Origin: Anaerolineae bacterium
Lineage (GTDB): Bacteria; Chloroflexota; Anaerolineae; Aggregatilineales; J027
Direction of reading: 5' to 3'
DNA length: 64,000 bases
Assembly: GCA_008933735.1 (NCBI GenBank)
Contig: WBUL01000001.1
Location: forward strand, 278,057-342,056
Under the pieces are notes generated by a model. It made no database searches, was not told where the DNA came from, and was given only the letters and a program-made list of their open reading frames with translations. The translations under genes were made by a program, and so were the position numbers. Shown here in pieces: positions 36,431-46,591 of this stretch. The first letter of the stretch is position 1, and every line of letters begins with the position of its first letter.

Positions 36431-39215
36431 GGTAGCCCCGCCGCCGCAGTATCCACTTTTCCACTTCAACTGCCGGGAAAATGGACATCGCCAGCAAAAA
36501 ACCAACAACGAACGCTTCTAAAGGGAGATCAGTGGTTGAGAGTAAATCCTGCATGAACGGAACGTAAACTGCCGCCGCCTGGAGCAGGATCGTGACCACA
36601 ACGGTGCCAAAAAGCAGTGGATTTTTCCACACAGGCGCTTCCCAGGAAGAGGTATTGCCGGAATGGATTGCAGAAACATGGAACAACTGTGCTACAGCCA
36701 AGACAAAGAAAGCCATTGAACGCGCCAGCAGCAAATGCTCTTCATCCGGATCGAAAATGTCTCCCGCTTTGCGATCCAGCATCCAAATATAACCCGCCAG
36801 TGATGCAAACCCCATCCAGGTTCCAACCCACAACATATGAATGCCAACACCGCGTGCAAAAATGCTCTCTTTGGGATCACGGGGTTTTCGTTTCATCACA
36901 TCGGCTTCTGATGGCTCAAAACCGAGCGCAATGGCGGGCAAACCATCAGTGACCAGGTTAATCCATAAAATCTGGGTAGCTAACAACGGCAGTTTCAGAC
37001 CAATCACAATGGCGCCAAACATGGTCATGATTTCGCCCGTGTTGCTCCCAATCAGATAACGCAGGAATTTACGGATATTGTCATAGATGGTACGCCCTTC
37101 CTCAACGGCTGAAACAATACTGGCAAAATTATCGTCGGTGAGCACCATATCCGCCGCACCTTTGCTCACATCCGTACCTGTGATCCCCATCGCCACGCCA
37201 ATGTTGGCCTGTTTGAGAGCAGGGGCATCATTCACCCCATCACCGGTCATCGCAACGATTTCGCCATTTTTCTGGAAGGCTTCCACCACACGCAGTTTGT
37301 GTTCCGGCGAAACACGAGCGTACACCGAGGTATGCTTGACGGTTTCGACTAACTGGTCAGGAGACATAGCGTCCAGTTCCCCCCCGGTCACTACACTGGC
37401 ATTCCCGTCTGCTATGCCAATCTGTTCAGCAATTGCCTTGGCGGTCAGCTTGTGGTCGCCCGTAATCATCACCGGGCGAATACCCGCGCCCTGGGCAACA
37501 GCGACCGCTTTCTGCGCTTCAGTGCGCGGCGGATCAATCATGCCTATTAAGCCAAGCAGAATCAGCCCGCGTTCCATATTTTCTGGGGAAAGGTCAGTCG
37601 GCATTTCCTCAAAGTAGCGGTATCCCAGCCCTAACACCCGGATCCCCTGAGCGGCAAGTTTCTCTATTTGTTCTTCCCAGACCTTACGACGTTCAGGTGT
37701 TAACGGCACATGTTTGCCGGGATACGTTTCCTCGCTTGCCCAGGCCAGCAGATTATCGGGAGCACCCTTCGTAAAGGAAACATACTTGGCACCATCAAAC
37801 AGCATTTTGAAGTGGTCGCTGGAAGGTTCGTGAACAGTGGTCATGGCTTTCCGCTCGGCAGTGAAGGGAATCTCACTGACACGCTTCATTTCCTCTTCCA
37901 AGCCCCGGCGCGTCCAGCCCATTTTGCCTGCCATCACCAGCAGCGCACCTTCGGTGGTATCTCCAACGATGTGCCAGTAACCGTTATCGCCGGTGCGTTC
38001 CAGGTGAGCATCCGTACACAGCGCTGCTCCTTTAATCAACCGGGAAAGCTGGTCATCGGTTTCAACATGCAGGCGATCATCCGTTTTTTCATTGAGAAAT
38101 TCGCCTGCTGGCTCATACCCGACTCCGGTAACTTTCACGGTATCATGCCCTGGCAGCAGCACCCGTGTAACTGTCATTTCATTCCGGGTGAGTGTCCCTG
38201 TTTTATCTGAACAGATAACGGTAACAGAGCCAAGGGTCTCAACCGCAGGTAGTTTGCGAATAAGGGCATGGCGTCTGACCATCCGATTTGCACCCAGCGC
38301 CAGCGAAACGGTGATAATCGCAGGCAGGCCTTCGGGAATAGCGGCAACAGCCAGGCTGACGGAAGTCAGGAACATTTCTTCGATCTCGGCCTCTTCACGC
38401 AGCACACCCGTGACAAAAACCACCAAGCATACCAGGAGCGCACCCCCGGCCAGCCAGTAACCCATTTTTTCAAGACGTTCCTGAAGAGGTGTGCGTCCCT
38501 GCTCAACACTCTGCAACAGCGAAGCAATATTCCCTAGCTGAGTCTTCAGGCCAGTTTCCGTCACAACCATTTCGGCACGACCGTAGGTCAACGAAGTACC
38601 CATGAACACCTGATTTTGACGTTCCGCCAGAGGTGGTGGAGGTGTTGTGTCCTCCTGTGTGGCCGATGTTTTTTCAACCGCCAGCGATTCCCCGGTCATG
38701 GCGGACTCGTCAACTTTCACGTTGACTGCTTCCAGCAGGCGTCCATCAGCAGGCACACTATCACCGGCTTCGAGCAGAACAATATCACCAGGAACAAGCT
38801 CGGTCGCGTCCAGCTCTTTGACATGACCCTCACGCCGCACGCGCACAATGGGCGTCTGCATTTTCCGCAGCGAGGCCAGCGCATTTTCTGCCTGCCGTTC
38901 CTGATACACGCCAATTAATGCGTTAAGGGCAACTATCGCCAGAATCACGACCGCGTCTTTGGCTTCGCCAATCGGGATCGAGATCAGAGCCGCAATAATG
39001 AGAAGGATAACCGTCACATCCTGAAACTGCTCCAGGATCATTTTGAACAGCGACGTTACCTCATCTTCCGGCAGTTCATTTTTTCCATACTGTGTAATAC
39101 GAACATGGGCTTCTGATTCCGATAATCCGGTTGAGGAGACTGTATTGAGCTTATTCAGGGTTTCTTCAGTAGATAAGGCATACCATTTCTCGGTTACCTT
39201 AGGTTTATCTGCCAT
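36423..39215 (-). CDS. SERCA/PMCA-type calcium-transporting P-type ATPase
   Basis: A 930-residue P-type ATPase. The phosphorylation motif is [13 protein letters not shown] near residue 330, the M4 ion site AAIPEGLPA just before it, TGES loop in [12 protein letters not shown], and the hinge [13 protein letters not shown] near 620. The N-terminal cation-ATPase domain ([15 protein letters not shown]) and ten-helix layout place it in type II, calcium/manganese export. The ATG at 39215 is chosen for GGGAG five bases upstream over a TTG four codons earlier. It heads a minus-strand run of overlapping genes down to 32327. Confidence 0.93.
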   Translation of the reverse strand: MADKPKVTEKWYALSTEETLNKLNTVSSTGLSESEAHVRITQYGKNELPEDEVTSLFKMILEQFQDVTVILLIIAALISIPIGEAKDAVVILAIVALNALIGVYQERQAENALASLRKMQTPIVRVRREGHVKELDATELVPGDIVLLEAGDSVPADGRLLEAVNVKVDESAMTGESLAVEKTSATQEDTTPPPPLAERQNQVFMGTSLTYGRAEMVVTETGLKTQLGNIASLLQSVEQGRTPLQERLEKMGYWLAGGALLVCLVVFVTGVLREEAEIEEMFLTSVSLAVAAIPEGLPAIITVSLALGANRMVRRHALIRKLPAVETLGSVTVICSDKTGTLTRNEMTVTRVLLPGHDTVKVTGVGYEPAGEFLNEKTDDRLHVETDDQLSRLIKGAALCTDAHLERTGDNGYWHIVGDTTEGALLVMAGKMGWTRRGLEEEMKRVSEIPFTAERKAMTTVHEPSSDHFKMLFDGAKYVSFTKGAPDNLLAWASEETYPGKHVPLTPERRKVWEEQIEKLAAQGIRVLGLGYRYFEEMPTDLSPENMERGLILLGLIGMIDPPRTEAQKAVAVAQGAGIRPVMITGDHKLTAKAIAEQIGIADGNASVVTGGELDAMSPDQLVETVKHTSVYARVSPEHKLRVVEAFQKNGEIVAMTGDGVNDAPALKQANIGVAMGITGTDVSKGAADMVLTDDNFASIVSAVEEGRTIYDNIRKFLRYLIGSNTGEIMTMFGAIVIGLKLPLLATQILWINLVTDGLPAIALGFEPSEADVMKRKPRDPKESIFARGVGIHMLWVGTWMGFASLAGYIWMLDRKAGDIFDPDEEHLLLARSMAFFVLAVAQLFHVSAIHSGNTSSWEAPVWKNPLLFGTVVVTILLQAAAVYVPFMQDLLSTTDLPLEAFVVGFLLAMSIFPAVEVEKWILRRRGYHE

Positions 39216-39309
39216 AGACTCTCCCAAGTGAGTGCAAAACTGCTGATTTTAGCGGCATAATTACTCCAATACTCCCCCAAATGGGGGTTCGGCCATGACG
39301 AGGTTGACC

Positions 39310-40362
39310 ATGAATGATGTTACAACAAAAGTAAAATTGATACGTTTCCTTGTCCGCTATTTAGGATACATTTTTACAAGAATTTTGGCACGCACCACAA
39401 TCATCGGATTAGAAAATATTCCCTCAGATGGCCCGCTCATTTTTGCAGGCAATCATGCCTCAACCTTTGATGCATTAATGGCCCTCATCTATCTTCCCTC
39501 GGATGTGCAGCTCGTTGGGCCAGGAGATTTTCGCTTTAAGTGGCCTGCTCGACTTGCGGTTGAGCAGACAGGCATCATCTTAGCCAAACGGGGCTCGGCT
39601 GACCGCGAGAGCCTGACCCAGATGACCCAGGTGCTGAAATCCGGCGGAAAGCTGGCGCTGTTCCCGGAAGGGGGCACCTGGGAGAAGCGGCTGGATGATG
39701 TAAAACCGGGAGCAGCCTATCTTTCGCACATGTGCAACGCACCGATTATTCCTATTGCCATTGGGGGTACCTATCAGGTCTGGTACAAAATTCTGAAACT
39801 CCGGCGTCCAAAAGTCAACATGATATTTCTCCCTCCTTTGCCTCCTGTTGAAATCCCAAATCGGAAAGAACGACAGGCAAAGTTACAGGAGGCCAGCTTG
39901 GAATTGATGCAGCATATCTACGACCACCTGCCACCGGATGAACAGGCCCGCTATAACCTCCACGCCCGCCAGATTTTCAGGGGTATACTCGAAACAGCAC
40001 CGGACACGCTTAACCGGGATTCGTTGCCGGACTTTGGGGTACTGGCAGAGCTCATCAGCAAGCCGAATCTGTTTCATCCCCTGAAAGAGCACGCCAAACG
40101 AGAGATGAAGGTCTTCCGTAAGCCCCATCAGTTTACCAGCGCGATCCGGTTTCAAGTGGCAGTGGACACATTGTATGATGCTTTAAAGAACCACTTTCCT
40201 GATTATCTGGATTACCGACTGGGAAGCCAGAAAGCCAGAAAGGGGATGGAAGAACTGGAAATCCTTCGGCAGATGGCGGCACAGGCGGTTGAATTAGACG
40301 TGGCACTTCGATTCGTGCCATCCGTCACTATTGCAGATCACCCGCTACCTGCTAATATTTAG
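39310..40362 (+). CDS. PlsC-family lysophospholipid acyltransferase
   Basis: About 350 residues with the acyltransferase motifs NHASTFDALM (His/Asp catalytic pair near residue 46), GIILAKRGSADRES and FPEGGTWEK, and IPIAIGGTYQ. These are the four PlsC blocks. A C-terminal extension of some 140 residues is helical and not recognised. The ATG at 39310 has GAGG six bases upstream; an ATG at 39295 follows a CCCCCAAATGGGGG hairpin and could also be used. It would acylate lysophosphatidic acid or a similar acceptor at the membrane. Confidence 0.85.
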   Translation: MNDVTTKVKLIRFLVRYLGYIFTRILARTTIIGLENIPSDGPLIFAGNHASTFDALMALIYLPSDVQLVGPGDFRFKWPARLAVEQTGIILAKRGSADRESLTQMTQVLKSGGKLALFPEGGTWEKRLDDVKPGAAYLSHMCNAPIIPIAIGGTYQVWYKILKLRRPKVNMIFLPPLPPVEIPNRKERQAKLQEASLELMQHIYDHLPPDEQARYNLHARQIFRGILETAPDTLNRDSLPDFGVLAELISKPNLFHPLKEHAKREMKVFRKPHQFTSAIRFQVAVDTLYDALKNHFPDYLDYRLGSQKARKGMEELEILRQMAAQAVELDVALRFVPSVTIADHPLPANI

Positions 40363-40366
40363 CGTC

Positions 40367-42286
40367 ATGAGCCAACTAAAAACAATTTCACAACTCACGA
40401 TTGTGATGCTGCTGGGCATTCTGCTGGCTGGCTGCATCCAGACATCATCAGAACCGGAAATTGTGGCAACGCGCCTTGTTGAGGCCCCGCGCCCCCCACA
40501 ATCATTTGATTTGCAAGCTGGCGCGGCGGTGTACGCGCAGTGGTGTGTGCAGTGTCATGGTACGGAGGGGCGCGGGGATGGAGAAACCGCTGCCGCTTTT
40601 ACCTGCCGGCTCCCGAATTTTCCAGAGCGATTGGCAAGCACAACCATTTCAAACTGGTTCAATACCGTTCAGAATGGTAATGGAGGTGAACCTTCCTGCC
40701 TGATGCCCCCCTGGAGCCAGCGGTTGAACACAGAACAAATGTGGGACGTGTCCGCCTATATTTCCAGTCTATCGTATGACGAAACTCTGCTGGCAAGAGG
40801 TCAGAGTCTGGCGGAAGCAGCAAAGTCCGGCGAAAGCAGCTTTGATTTCAGCAATACACGCTGGCAGTCCGATACCAGCGATGCGGCGATTCTGACCGGA
40901 CTGAATGGCAACCAGTTTCAAGGCTACATATTCAGCGCAGACATGACGGACGAGGATAAGCAGGCCATTATTCTTTATATCCGCTCTCAGGTCTATGACG
41001 CCTACCCGGTTGAAGTGGCTGTAGCGACCACACCTGTAACCACTGAAGAACCATCTGATGCCGCTGCCGTTACGGAAGAACCCGCCGACCTGGCAATTAC
41101 ACCCTTCCCACTTGGCACAGCAGAATCCGCCCCACCTGCCAGCAGTACCTTTACGCTGACGGGTACGGTCATCAACGGCACTGAAGGCGGCACAATCTCA
41201 GCAGATTTAACACTTCGACTGCGTGTGGTAGCCTTAAATGCCAACGACCAGCCAGAAACCGTCTACGAAGCCGAAACAAACCCTGGAGATGGCGGAACCT
41301 TTGCCTTCGCGGACGTACCCCGCGCAGATCGAGCTCTGGCTTCGCTCGAAACGGATTACGCCGGAATCCGGCAGTTCGCGCCGCAGTTCGCGCCTGCGTC
41401 TGTGGAAACAGACACCTACACACTAGAATTTCCTATTTATGAAACTACAACGGACAGCGGCGTGGTCACCATCAGCTACATGGAAATGCTGATTGACGCG
41501 GTGACAGCCGAAAATGCCTCGCTCACCTTTCACACATACGAGGTTACCAACACCAGTGACCGCGTATTTATTGGCACGGATGGCAGAACGGTTGAACTTC
41601 GCCTCCCCGCCGACATTCTCAGCCCAGAGGTTGATGCTTTCGGTAATTTTGAGGGACGGTTCACGCTTGAACAGGATGGGGATACATTTGTTGTCGTGGA
41701 TTCTGCGCCGCTTTTCCCCGGCACCACCCGGATCGGGGCAACCTACGGTAAAGAATATGACGCCAGCATGGAAATGACCCAAACCTTTAACTATCCGGTG
41801 CAGGAAATCGGTGTGTTCGTTTCTCAAACACGCGGGTTGGAACTGAAAAGTGACCAGTTGACACGCCGGGAAGATATTAACTTCAACGATATTGTCTATT
41901 CAGGCTACGGCCTGCCTGATTTAAGCGGTTTGCCCGCAGGCAGCACATTGACCTTTCGCGTTTCTGATGGGCCTAATGCCACTGCAAGCAGTACAACCAC
42001 CAGCGATAGCGAAGGGGAGTCCTTTTTGCAGGAAAATGTGACTCTGATTCTGGGATTGGGGATTTTGCTCATCGTGGCGGGCGGGATGTTCATGTTCTAT
42101 GACCTGCAAAAGACCCGCCTTATGGCACAGCAGTCCGGCAGACACCCAACACCGACCACGCCAAAAGAGATTGTCGCCCAGATCGCTGAACTGGACGCAG
42201 CGTATGAAGCAGGCGAGGTTGACAAAGAAACCTATGAGGCTGAACGCGAGACGCTAAAGTCTGCCCTGCGCCGTCAGATGGAATGA
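40367..42286 (+). CDS. Cytochrome c domain lipoprotein with C-terminal anchor
   Basis: A 639-residue exported protein. A lipobox LLGILLAGC places the lipid-bearing Cys near residue 23. A class I cytochrome c domain follows with the haem motif CVQCHG near 57 and CLMPPWSQRL near 109 as Met-ligand region. Then come a low-complexity Thr/Ala linker, beta-sandwich segments (carboxypeptidase regulatory-like, TFTLTGTVINGTEGG), a transmembrane helix near 563-582 and a cytoplasmic SHOCT-like tail (IAELDAAYEAGEVDKETYEAE). Having both a lipid anchor and a C-terminal helix is odd. It starts four bases after the acyltransferase. Probably part of an electron-transfer chain; partner unknown. Confidence 0.82.
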   Translation: MSQLKTISQLTIVMLLGILLAGCIQTSSEPEIVATRLVEAPRPPQSFDLQAGAAVYAQWCVQCHGTEGRGDGETAAAFTCRLPNFPERLASTTISNWFNTVQNGNGGEPSCLMPPWSQRLNTEQMWDVSAYISSLSYDETLLARGQSLAEAAKSGESSFDFSNTRWQSDTSDAAILTGLNGNQFQGYIFSADMTDEDKQAIILYIRSQVYDAYPVEVAVATTPVTTEEPSDAAAVTEEPADLAITPFPLGTAESAPPASSTFTLTGTVINGTEGGTISADLTLRLRVVALNANDQPETVYEAETNPGDGGTFAFADVPRADRALASLETDYAGIRQFAPQFAPASVETDTYTLEFPIYETTTDSGVVTISYMEMLIDAVTAENASLTFHTYEVTNTSDRVFIGTDGRTVELRLPADILSPEVDAFGNFEGRFTLEQDGDTFVVVDSAPLFPGTTRIGATYGKEYDASMEMTQTFNYPVQEIGVFVSQTRGLELKSDQLTRREDINFNDIVYSGYGLPDLSGLPAGSTLTFRVSDGPNATASSTTTSDSEGESFLQENVTLILGLGILLIVAGGMFMFYDLQKTRLMAQQSGRHPTPTTPKEIVAQIAELDAAYEAGEVDKETYEAERETLKSALRRQME

Positions 42287-42308
42287 GATTCCCATCTGTC
42301 CCGTAAAT

Positions 42309-42339
42309 CCCCCTTTCCGCAGCCTGAACGGGAGGGGGG
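42309..42339. terminator. Bidirectional hairpin between convergent cytochrome and thrC genes
   Basis: CCCCCTTTCCG and CGGGAGGGGGG pair over 11 positions (two G-T pairs) around a 9-base loop. It resembles the hairpin at 46592-46619 in sequence. Confidence 0.6.
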
Positions 42340-42348
42340 CGTGTAGAA

Positions 42349-43659
42349 CTACAATCGAACAGCCGCATTCCCCGGTAAAAATTCCACCAGTTCATCCAGC
42401 GTACCGTAAATTGTATGCATCCGATTGGGAAATTTGGCGTCCACGTTCGGCATGTTCTGACCGTGATAATCAATCACTACCTGTGGGTCTTTAAGCACAT
42501 GTCCAGTCAACACACAGACAACTTCTTCCGCCGGTTTGATGACGCCCTGCTCGACCAGTTTTTTCGTTCCCGCTACCGACGCTGCCGATGCCGGTTCACA
42601 GCCAATACCAGCAAAATCTACCTGGGCCTTGGCATCCATAATATCCTGATCGCTGACTGAAGTTGCCCATCCATGTGTCTTCACCACCGTTCGTATGGCT
42701 TTTTTGTAGCTGGCCGGGTTGCCAATGCGAATCGCCGTCGCAACCGTTTCTGCCCGGACTGGCTCAAAATGGTCAAATTCATGCTCAAAGGCTTTCGCAA
42801 ACGGGGCGGCTCCTTCTGCCTGAATGACCGCCACACGCGGCAGACGGTCAATCAGACCGATTTCCTGCATCTCCAGCAGCGCTTTACCGAACGCGGCGGA
42901 ATTTCCTAAATTCCCTCCAGGCACAACAATCCAATCGGGAACCTGCCAGTTGCGCTGGTGCATCATTTCAATGATGATGGTTTTTTGCCCTTCCAGGCGG
43001 AAAGGGTTAATGGAGTTGAGCATATAAATCGGGAGTTTATCTGAGGCCTCGCGCACCAGTTCAAGCGCCGCATCAAAATCTCCGCGCACCTGGACGCTGA
43101 CCGCCCCGTAGGCAATCGACTGGGCGACCTTCCCCACAGCGACCTTGCCTTCCGGGAAAAGAATCAAAGCCCGCAGACCTGCCAGCGAGGCAAACGAGGC
43201 CATCGACGCTGAAGTATTGCCCGTGCTGGCGCAGATTACCGCTGTTGCACCCATTTGACGGGCACGAGTCACACCGGGAGACATGCCCCGATCCTTAAAA
43301 CTGCCCGTTGGATTTTCCCCCTCATGTTTCAGTTGCAGCCGGTTGACCCCCACATACAAACTCAATGCGTCAGTAGCATCATACAGGGTGGTGTTGCCTT
43401 CACCGCGCGTTACAATCAGTTTTTCGTCAATACCAGGAGCAATCAGTTCGCGGTAGCGCCACACACCGGAACGGTCAACCGCTTTCCATGACCGCATCCG
43501 CTCATTAAACAGATGACGCAGCTCTTCTGCTCGCCCTTTCCAGGCGGCTAAATCATGCACCACATCCAGCAGACCGCCGCAGGTCGGACAGGTATAGAGA
43601 TTTTTTTCAAAGGCATATTCCGTCTGGCAGTCCACACATCTTAAAATGGATGACACCAT
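42349..43659 (-). CDS. thrC: Threonine synthase
   Basis: A 436-residue PLP enzyme making threonine from O-phosphohomoserine. An N-terminal zinc ribbon (CVDC and CPTCGG, about 8-27) is followed by the PLP-lysine motif PTGSFKDRGMS near residue 117 and the glycine-rich phosphate loop VPGGNLGNSAAFGKAL near 247. GGGAG lies a few bases before the ATG. It is preceded by a leader peptide, terminator and promoter that look like a classical threonine attenuator (43680-43824). Confidence 0.95.
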   Translation of the reverse strand: MVSSILRCVDCQTEYAFEKNLYTCPTCGGLLDVVHDLAAWKGRAEELRHLFNERMRSWKAVDRSGVWRYRELIAPGIDEKLIVTRGEGNTTLYDATDALSLYVGVNRLQLKHEGENPTGSFKDRGMSPGVTRARQMGATAVICASTGNTSASMASFASLAGLRALILFPEGKVAVGKVAQSIAYGAVSVQVRGDFDAALELVREASDKLPIYMLNSINPFRLEGQKTIIIEMMHQRNWQVPDWIVVPGGNLGNSAAFGKALLEMQEIGLIDRLPRVAVIQAEGAAPFAKAFEHEFDHFEPVRAETVATAIRIGNPASYKKAIRTVVKTHGWATSVSDQDIMDAKAQVDFAGIGCEPASAASVAGTKKLVEQGVIKPAEEVVCVLTGHVLKDPQVVIDYHGQNMPNVDAKFPNRMHTIYGTLDELVEFLPGNAAVRL

Positions 43660-43679
43660 CAGTCTCCCTCAAAATTGAC

Positions 43680-43704
43680 AAAAAAAGCACGGCGGCCCGT
43701 GCTT
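43680..43704 (-). terminator. Attenuator terminator of thrC
   Basis: On the minus strand AAGCACGG, loop GCCG, CCGTGCTT is a perfect 8-bp GC-rich hairpin followed by a run of T (seven, 43686-43680). It lies between the leader peptide and thrC, 21 bases before the start codon. Confidence 0.88.
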
Positions 43705-43738
43705 CTGATTTCTCAAAACAGAAATAACGCGCCGCAGG

Positions 43739-43789
43739 TTAACAGCCAACGGTTGTTGTGGTACAGGTTGTGGCGCGCACACTCAACAT
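43739..43789 (-). CDS. thrL: Threonine-rich leader peptide of thrC (attenuation)
   Basis: A 16-codon reading frame, MLSVRATTCTTTTVGC, with six Thr codons (ACA, ACC, ACC, ACA, ACA, ACC) between 43771 and 43751 and a TAA stop. It lies between a promoter and the terminator hairpin of thrC. Codons 4-6 contain CGCGCC, complementary to GGCGCG just after the stop (43733-43728), giving the 1:2 pairing of an attenuator; the second segment can also pair (GCGGC with GCCGC, 43735-43731 and 43696-43692) with the terminator, though only over five bases. Ribosomes stalling at Thr codons should favour read-through. The ATG is the predicted first transcribed base, so translation may be leaderless. Confidence 0.83.
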   Translation of the reverse strand: MLSVRATTCTTTTVGC

Positions 43790-43795
43790 ACCCGT

Positions 43796-43824
43796 AGTAT
43801 GTCACACAAATTCGCCTGTTGCAA
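43796..43824 (-). promoter_or_regulatory. Promoter of thrL-thrC
   Basis: On the minus strand TTGCAA (43824-43819), a 17-base spacer and CATACT (43801-43796). Six bases separate the -10 box from the ATG of the leader peptide at 43789, so the transcript should begin at or next to that ATG. Confidence 0.72.
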
Positions 43825-43861
43825 AGTGGAAAATCCCACAAGCCTTGTTAATATTCAGATC

Positions 43862-44992
43862 ATGATTGTTCGCTATCAGAATGCCACCCTTGTCACAGCA
43901 CAGGGGATACAAAATATCGCGTTGGTCATCAACACCAGCACGGGCAAAATACTACCACCGGAAAACGCCGGCCAGCAGACCGTAAATGCCGGCGGATTGT
44001 ATCTTTACCCTGGATTAATTAATGCTCACGATCACCTTGAGTTAAATCATTATCCTCGTACCAAACATCTCCCCAGATACGAAAATGCTCGTTACTGGGC
44101 TGAAGATATGACACAGAATTTACAGCAAGAGCCGTTCGCCTCGCTGCAAAAATATCCACTTCATGAAAAATGCCTCATTGGTGGGTTAAAAAATCTTTTC
44201 TCTGGCGTGACCACCATCGTTCATCACAATCCACTCCACAGACCATTGACGGCAGGCTGGTTTCCGGTGCACGTGGTTCGCCATTATGGCTGGTCACATT
44301 CGCTGTATTTATCGCGTGAAATCCAGCAATCTTACCGACAAACTCGGCGCGGCATTTGGATGATTCACCTCGCGGAAGGGACGGATGAGGAAGCCGCGCA
44401 GGAGTTCTCACAGCTTGAAGCGCTAGGATGTATCAGCGAAAAGACCATTCTTATTCATGGGGTCGGGCTGACAGGAGGATTAACTGAAAAACCTGGCGGG
44501 CTGGTCTGGTGCCCGTCCACAAATTTCTTTCTGCTGGGCGAAACGGCGGAGGTTAAACCCTGGTATATGGCTGGAAAACTCGCGCTGGGCAGCGATTCTC
44601 GGCTGACAGCCGACGGCGATTTGTTGGATGAACTCAAGGCAGCTCATCACACGGGGCAGCTTGCCGTAGAGCAGCTTTTTCATATTGTGACCGGGGACGC
44701 GGCGAAAATACTGCATCTGCCCCATCTGGGCGATTTACATCCCGGCAAGCAAGCTGATGTGATTGCCCTGCCTCAATCCCTGCACCCAAATCCCTATCAG
44801 GCCCTCATAAACGCGAAACGCAGTGACATCGTCTGGGTCATGCGGAAGGGGAAAATCCTCTGGCAGCAGGATCAGCTTACGCCAAACTGCCTTTTAGACG
44901 GCATCCCTTACCGCCTGAACGATTCTGTCCTGAAAATGGTCAGAAAAAGCCATCTCCAGGAACCGGGACTGTCAATCCTCACAGAAATTTGA
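43862..44992 (+). CDS. Amidohydrolase-family protein
   Basis: A 376-residue metal-dependent hydrolase. The N-terminal strand MIVRYQNATLVTAQG leads to the metal motif GLINAHDHLELN near residue 57; later His positions are in MIHLAEGTDEEAAQEF and ILIHGVGLT, and the catalytic Asp in LGSDSRLTADGDLLDEL. The end VIWVMRKGKILWQ-type strand closes the composite domain. The ATG at 43862 is chosen; an in-frame ATG-like start at 43799 would lie inside the divergent thrC promoter. Substrate unknown; similar to cytosine deaminase/TRZ-ATZ type enzymes. Confidence 0.83.
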   Translation: MIVRYQNATLVTAQGIQNIALVINTSTGKILPPENAGQQTVNAGGLYLYPGLINAHDHLELNHYPRTKHLPRYENARYWAEDMTQNLQQEPFASLQKYPLHEKCLIGGLKNLFSGVTTIVHHNPLHRPLTAGWFPVHVVRHYGWSHSLYLSREIQQSYRQTRRGIWMIHLAEGTDEEAAQEFSQLEALGCISEKTILIHGVGLTGGLTEKPGGLVWCPSTNFFLLGETAEVKPWYMAGKLALGSDSRLTADGDLLDELKAAHHTGQLAVEQLFHIVTGDAAKILHLPHLGDLHPGKQADVIALPQSLHPNPYQALINAKRSDIVWVMRKGKILWQQDQLTPNCLLDGIPYRLNDSVLKMVRKSHLQEPGLSILTEI

Positions 44993-45051
44993 TGTCTTTC
45001 CGCTAGCCAATACGGGATTAAAATGGAAACGGCTAATTTAGGAGAACAGAC

Positions 45052-46584
45052 ATGCCGTACAAACCTGTACTGCTGATGATCTTGGATGGTTGGGGCGTGC
45101 GTGAAATGGAACATGGTAATGCGGTTTTGCTTGCCAATACCCCTAACTATGATCGATGGCAGCGAACCCTTGAACGCTCGCTTCTGGGCGCGTCCGGGGA
45201 ATCAGTGGGACTCGTACCCGACCAGATGGGTAATTCTGAAGTTGGACATTTGAACCTCGGCGCGGGAAGAATCATTTATCAGGACATTACCCGCATTGAT
45301 AAAGCCATTAAAGATGGGGATTTTTTCCAGCATGAAACGCTGCTCAATTCAATAAATGCTGCAAGAGCCAGAGGCGGCAAACTGCACTTGATCGGCTTAC
45401 TGGGGCCAGGTGGGGTTCACAGCCATGATAATCACCTGTATGCCCTGCTCAAACTGGCTGAACAGCATCATATTGCAACGGTGATCCATGCCCTGACAGA
45501 CGGACGGGATACATCCCCCGGTAGTGCAGAAGAATTTATCAAAAAGCTGCAAAGCTACGTGGACTCTCACGGCGGCACCATTGCGACGGTCAGTGGGCGC
45601 TATTACGCGATGGACAGAGACAAACGCTGGGAACGCACCAGCCGTGCTTATAATGCCCTCGCCTTCCACCAGAGCGATGTCACCGCCAATTCCGCGCTGG
45701 AAGCCATCCGGCAGTCTTATGCGAACCAGGTCACTGATGAGTTTATCCTGCCCACCGTCATCAACACGGACAAAAATGTCAAAGTTGAGCCCGGTGACTG
45801 CGTGGTTTTTTACAACTTCCGTGCAGACCGGATGCGCCAGATTGTAAAACTGTTCTTTGAAGAAAATCCAGCAAACCGGGCAGGTACGGAACGGATTCCC
45901 GATCTGGATTTGCTGACTATGACTCAATACGAGGACGATTTGCCGGTCAAGGTGCTGTACCCGATTGAGATCGTTAAAAATCCGCTGGCGGAAGTTTTAG
46001 CTTCACAGGGCAAAAAACAGTTTCACATCGCCGAAACAGAAAAATACCCGCATGTAACGTTCTTTTTCAATGGGCGGCGCGAAGAACCCTATCCCGGCGA
46101 AGACCGCACCATTGTACCTTCGCCCAAAGTCGCTACCTATGACCTCAAGCCGGAAATGAGCGCCTACGAGGTTACTGAAACTATTCTCAAGCGCATTCAG
46201 GAACACGACGATGATTTCCTGCTTATCAATTTTGCCAACCCGGATATGGTCGGGCATACAGGGGTACTGGAAGCAGCCGTGAAAGCGATTGAAACAGTCG
46301 ATGAATGCGCGGGCAAAGTCGTTGATGCCATTTTGAAAAAAGGCGGTGCAGCGATTGTAACCGCTGATCATGGCAACTCAGAACGCATGATTAACGAAGT
46401 CACAGGTGAACCGCATACCTATCACACAACCAGCGCCGTGCCGCTGTTTGTGATTGGAGATCAATATTTTGGGCTCCGTCCGCAGGGTATTTTAGCGGAT
46501 GTCGCACCGACGGTTTTGGACCTGCTGGGTGTGCCCCAACCGCCTGAAATGGAAGGCAGGTCACTGATCCACTTTGACTTGTAG
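45052..46584 (+). CDS. gpmI: 2,3-bisphosphoglycerate-independent phosphoglycerate mutase
   Basis: A 510-residue, full-length GpmI. Metal site LMILDGWGVRE at the N-terminus, phospho-serine motif QMGNSEVGHLNLGAG near residue 62, NFRADRMRQ, and C-terminal metal ligands in NFANPDMVGHTG and ITADHGNSE-like VTADHGNSERM. It interconverts 3- and 2-phosphoglycerate in glycolysis using manganese. AGGAG lies seven bases before the ATG. Confidence 0.97.
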   Translation: MPYKPVLLMILDGWGVREMEHGNAVLLANTPNYDRWQRTLERSLLGASGESVGLVPDQMGNSEVGHLNLGAGRIIYQDITRIDKAIKDGDFFQHETLLNSINAARARGGKLHLIGLLGPGGVHSHDNHLYALLKLAEQHHIATVIHALTDGRDTSPGSAEEFIKKLQSYVDSHGGTIATVSGRYYAMDRDKRWERTSRAYNALAFHQSDVTANSALEAIRQSYANQVTDEFILPTVINTDKNVKVEPGDCVVFYNFRADRMRQIVKLFFEENPANRAGTERIPDLDLLTMTQYEDDLPVKVLYPIEIVKNPLAEVLASQGKKQFHIAETEKYPHVTFFFNGRREEPYPGEDRTIVPSPKVATYDLKPEMSAYEVTETILKRIQEHDDDFLLINFANPDMVGHTGVLEAAVKAIETVDECAGKVVDAILKKGGAAIVTADHGNSERMINEVTGEPHTYHTTSAVPLFVIGDQYFGLRPQGILADVAPTVLDLLGVPQPPEMEGRSLIHFDL

Positions 46585-46591
46585 CCTGAAG

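Noticed and set aside
43799..43861. Longer start for the amidohydrolase
   Set aside because: It would place coding sequence across the divergent thrC promoter, and the conserved fold begins at the ATG at 43862.
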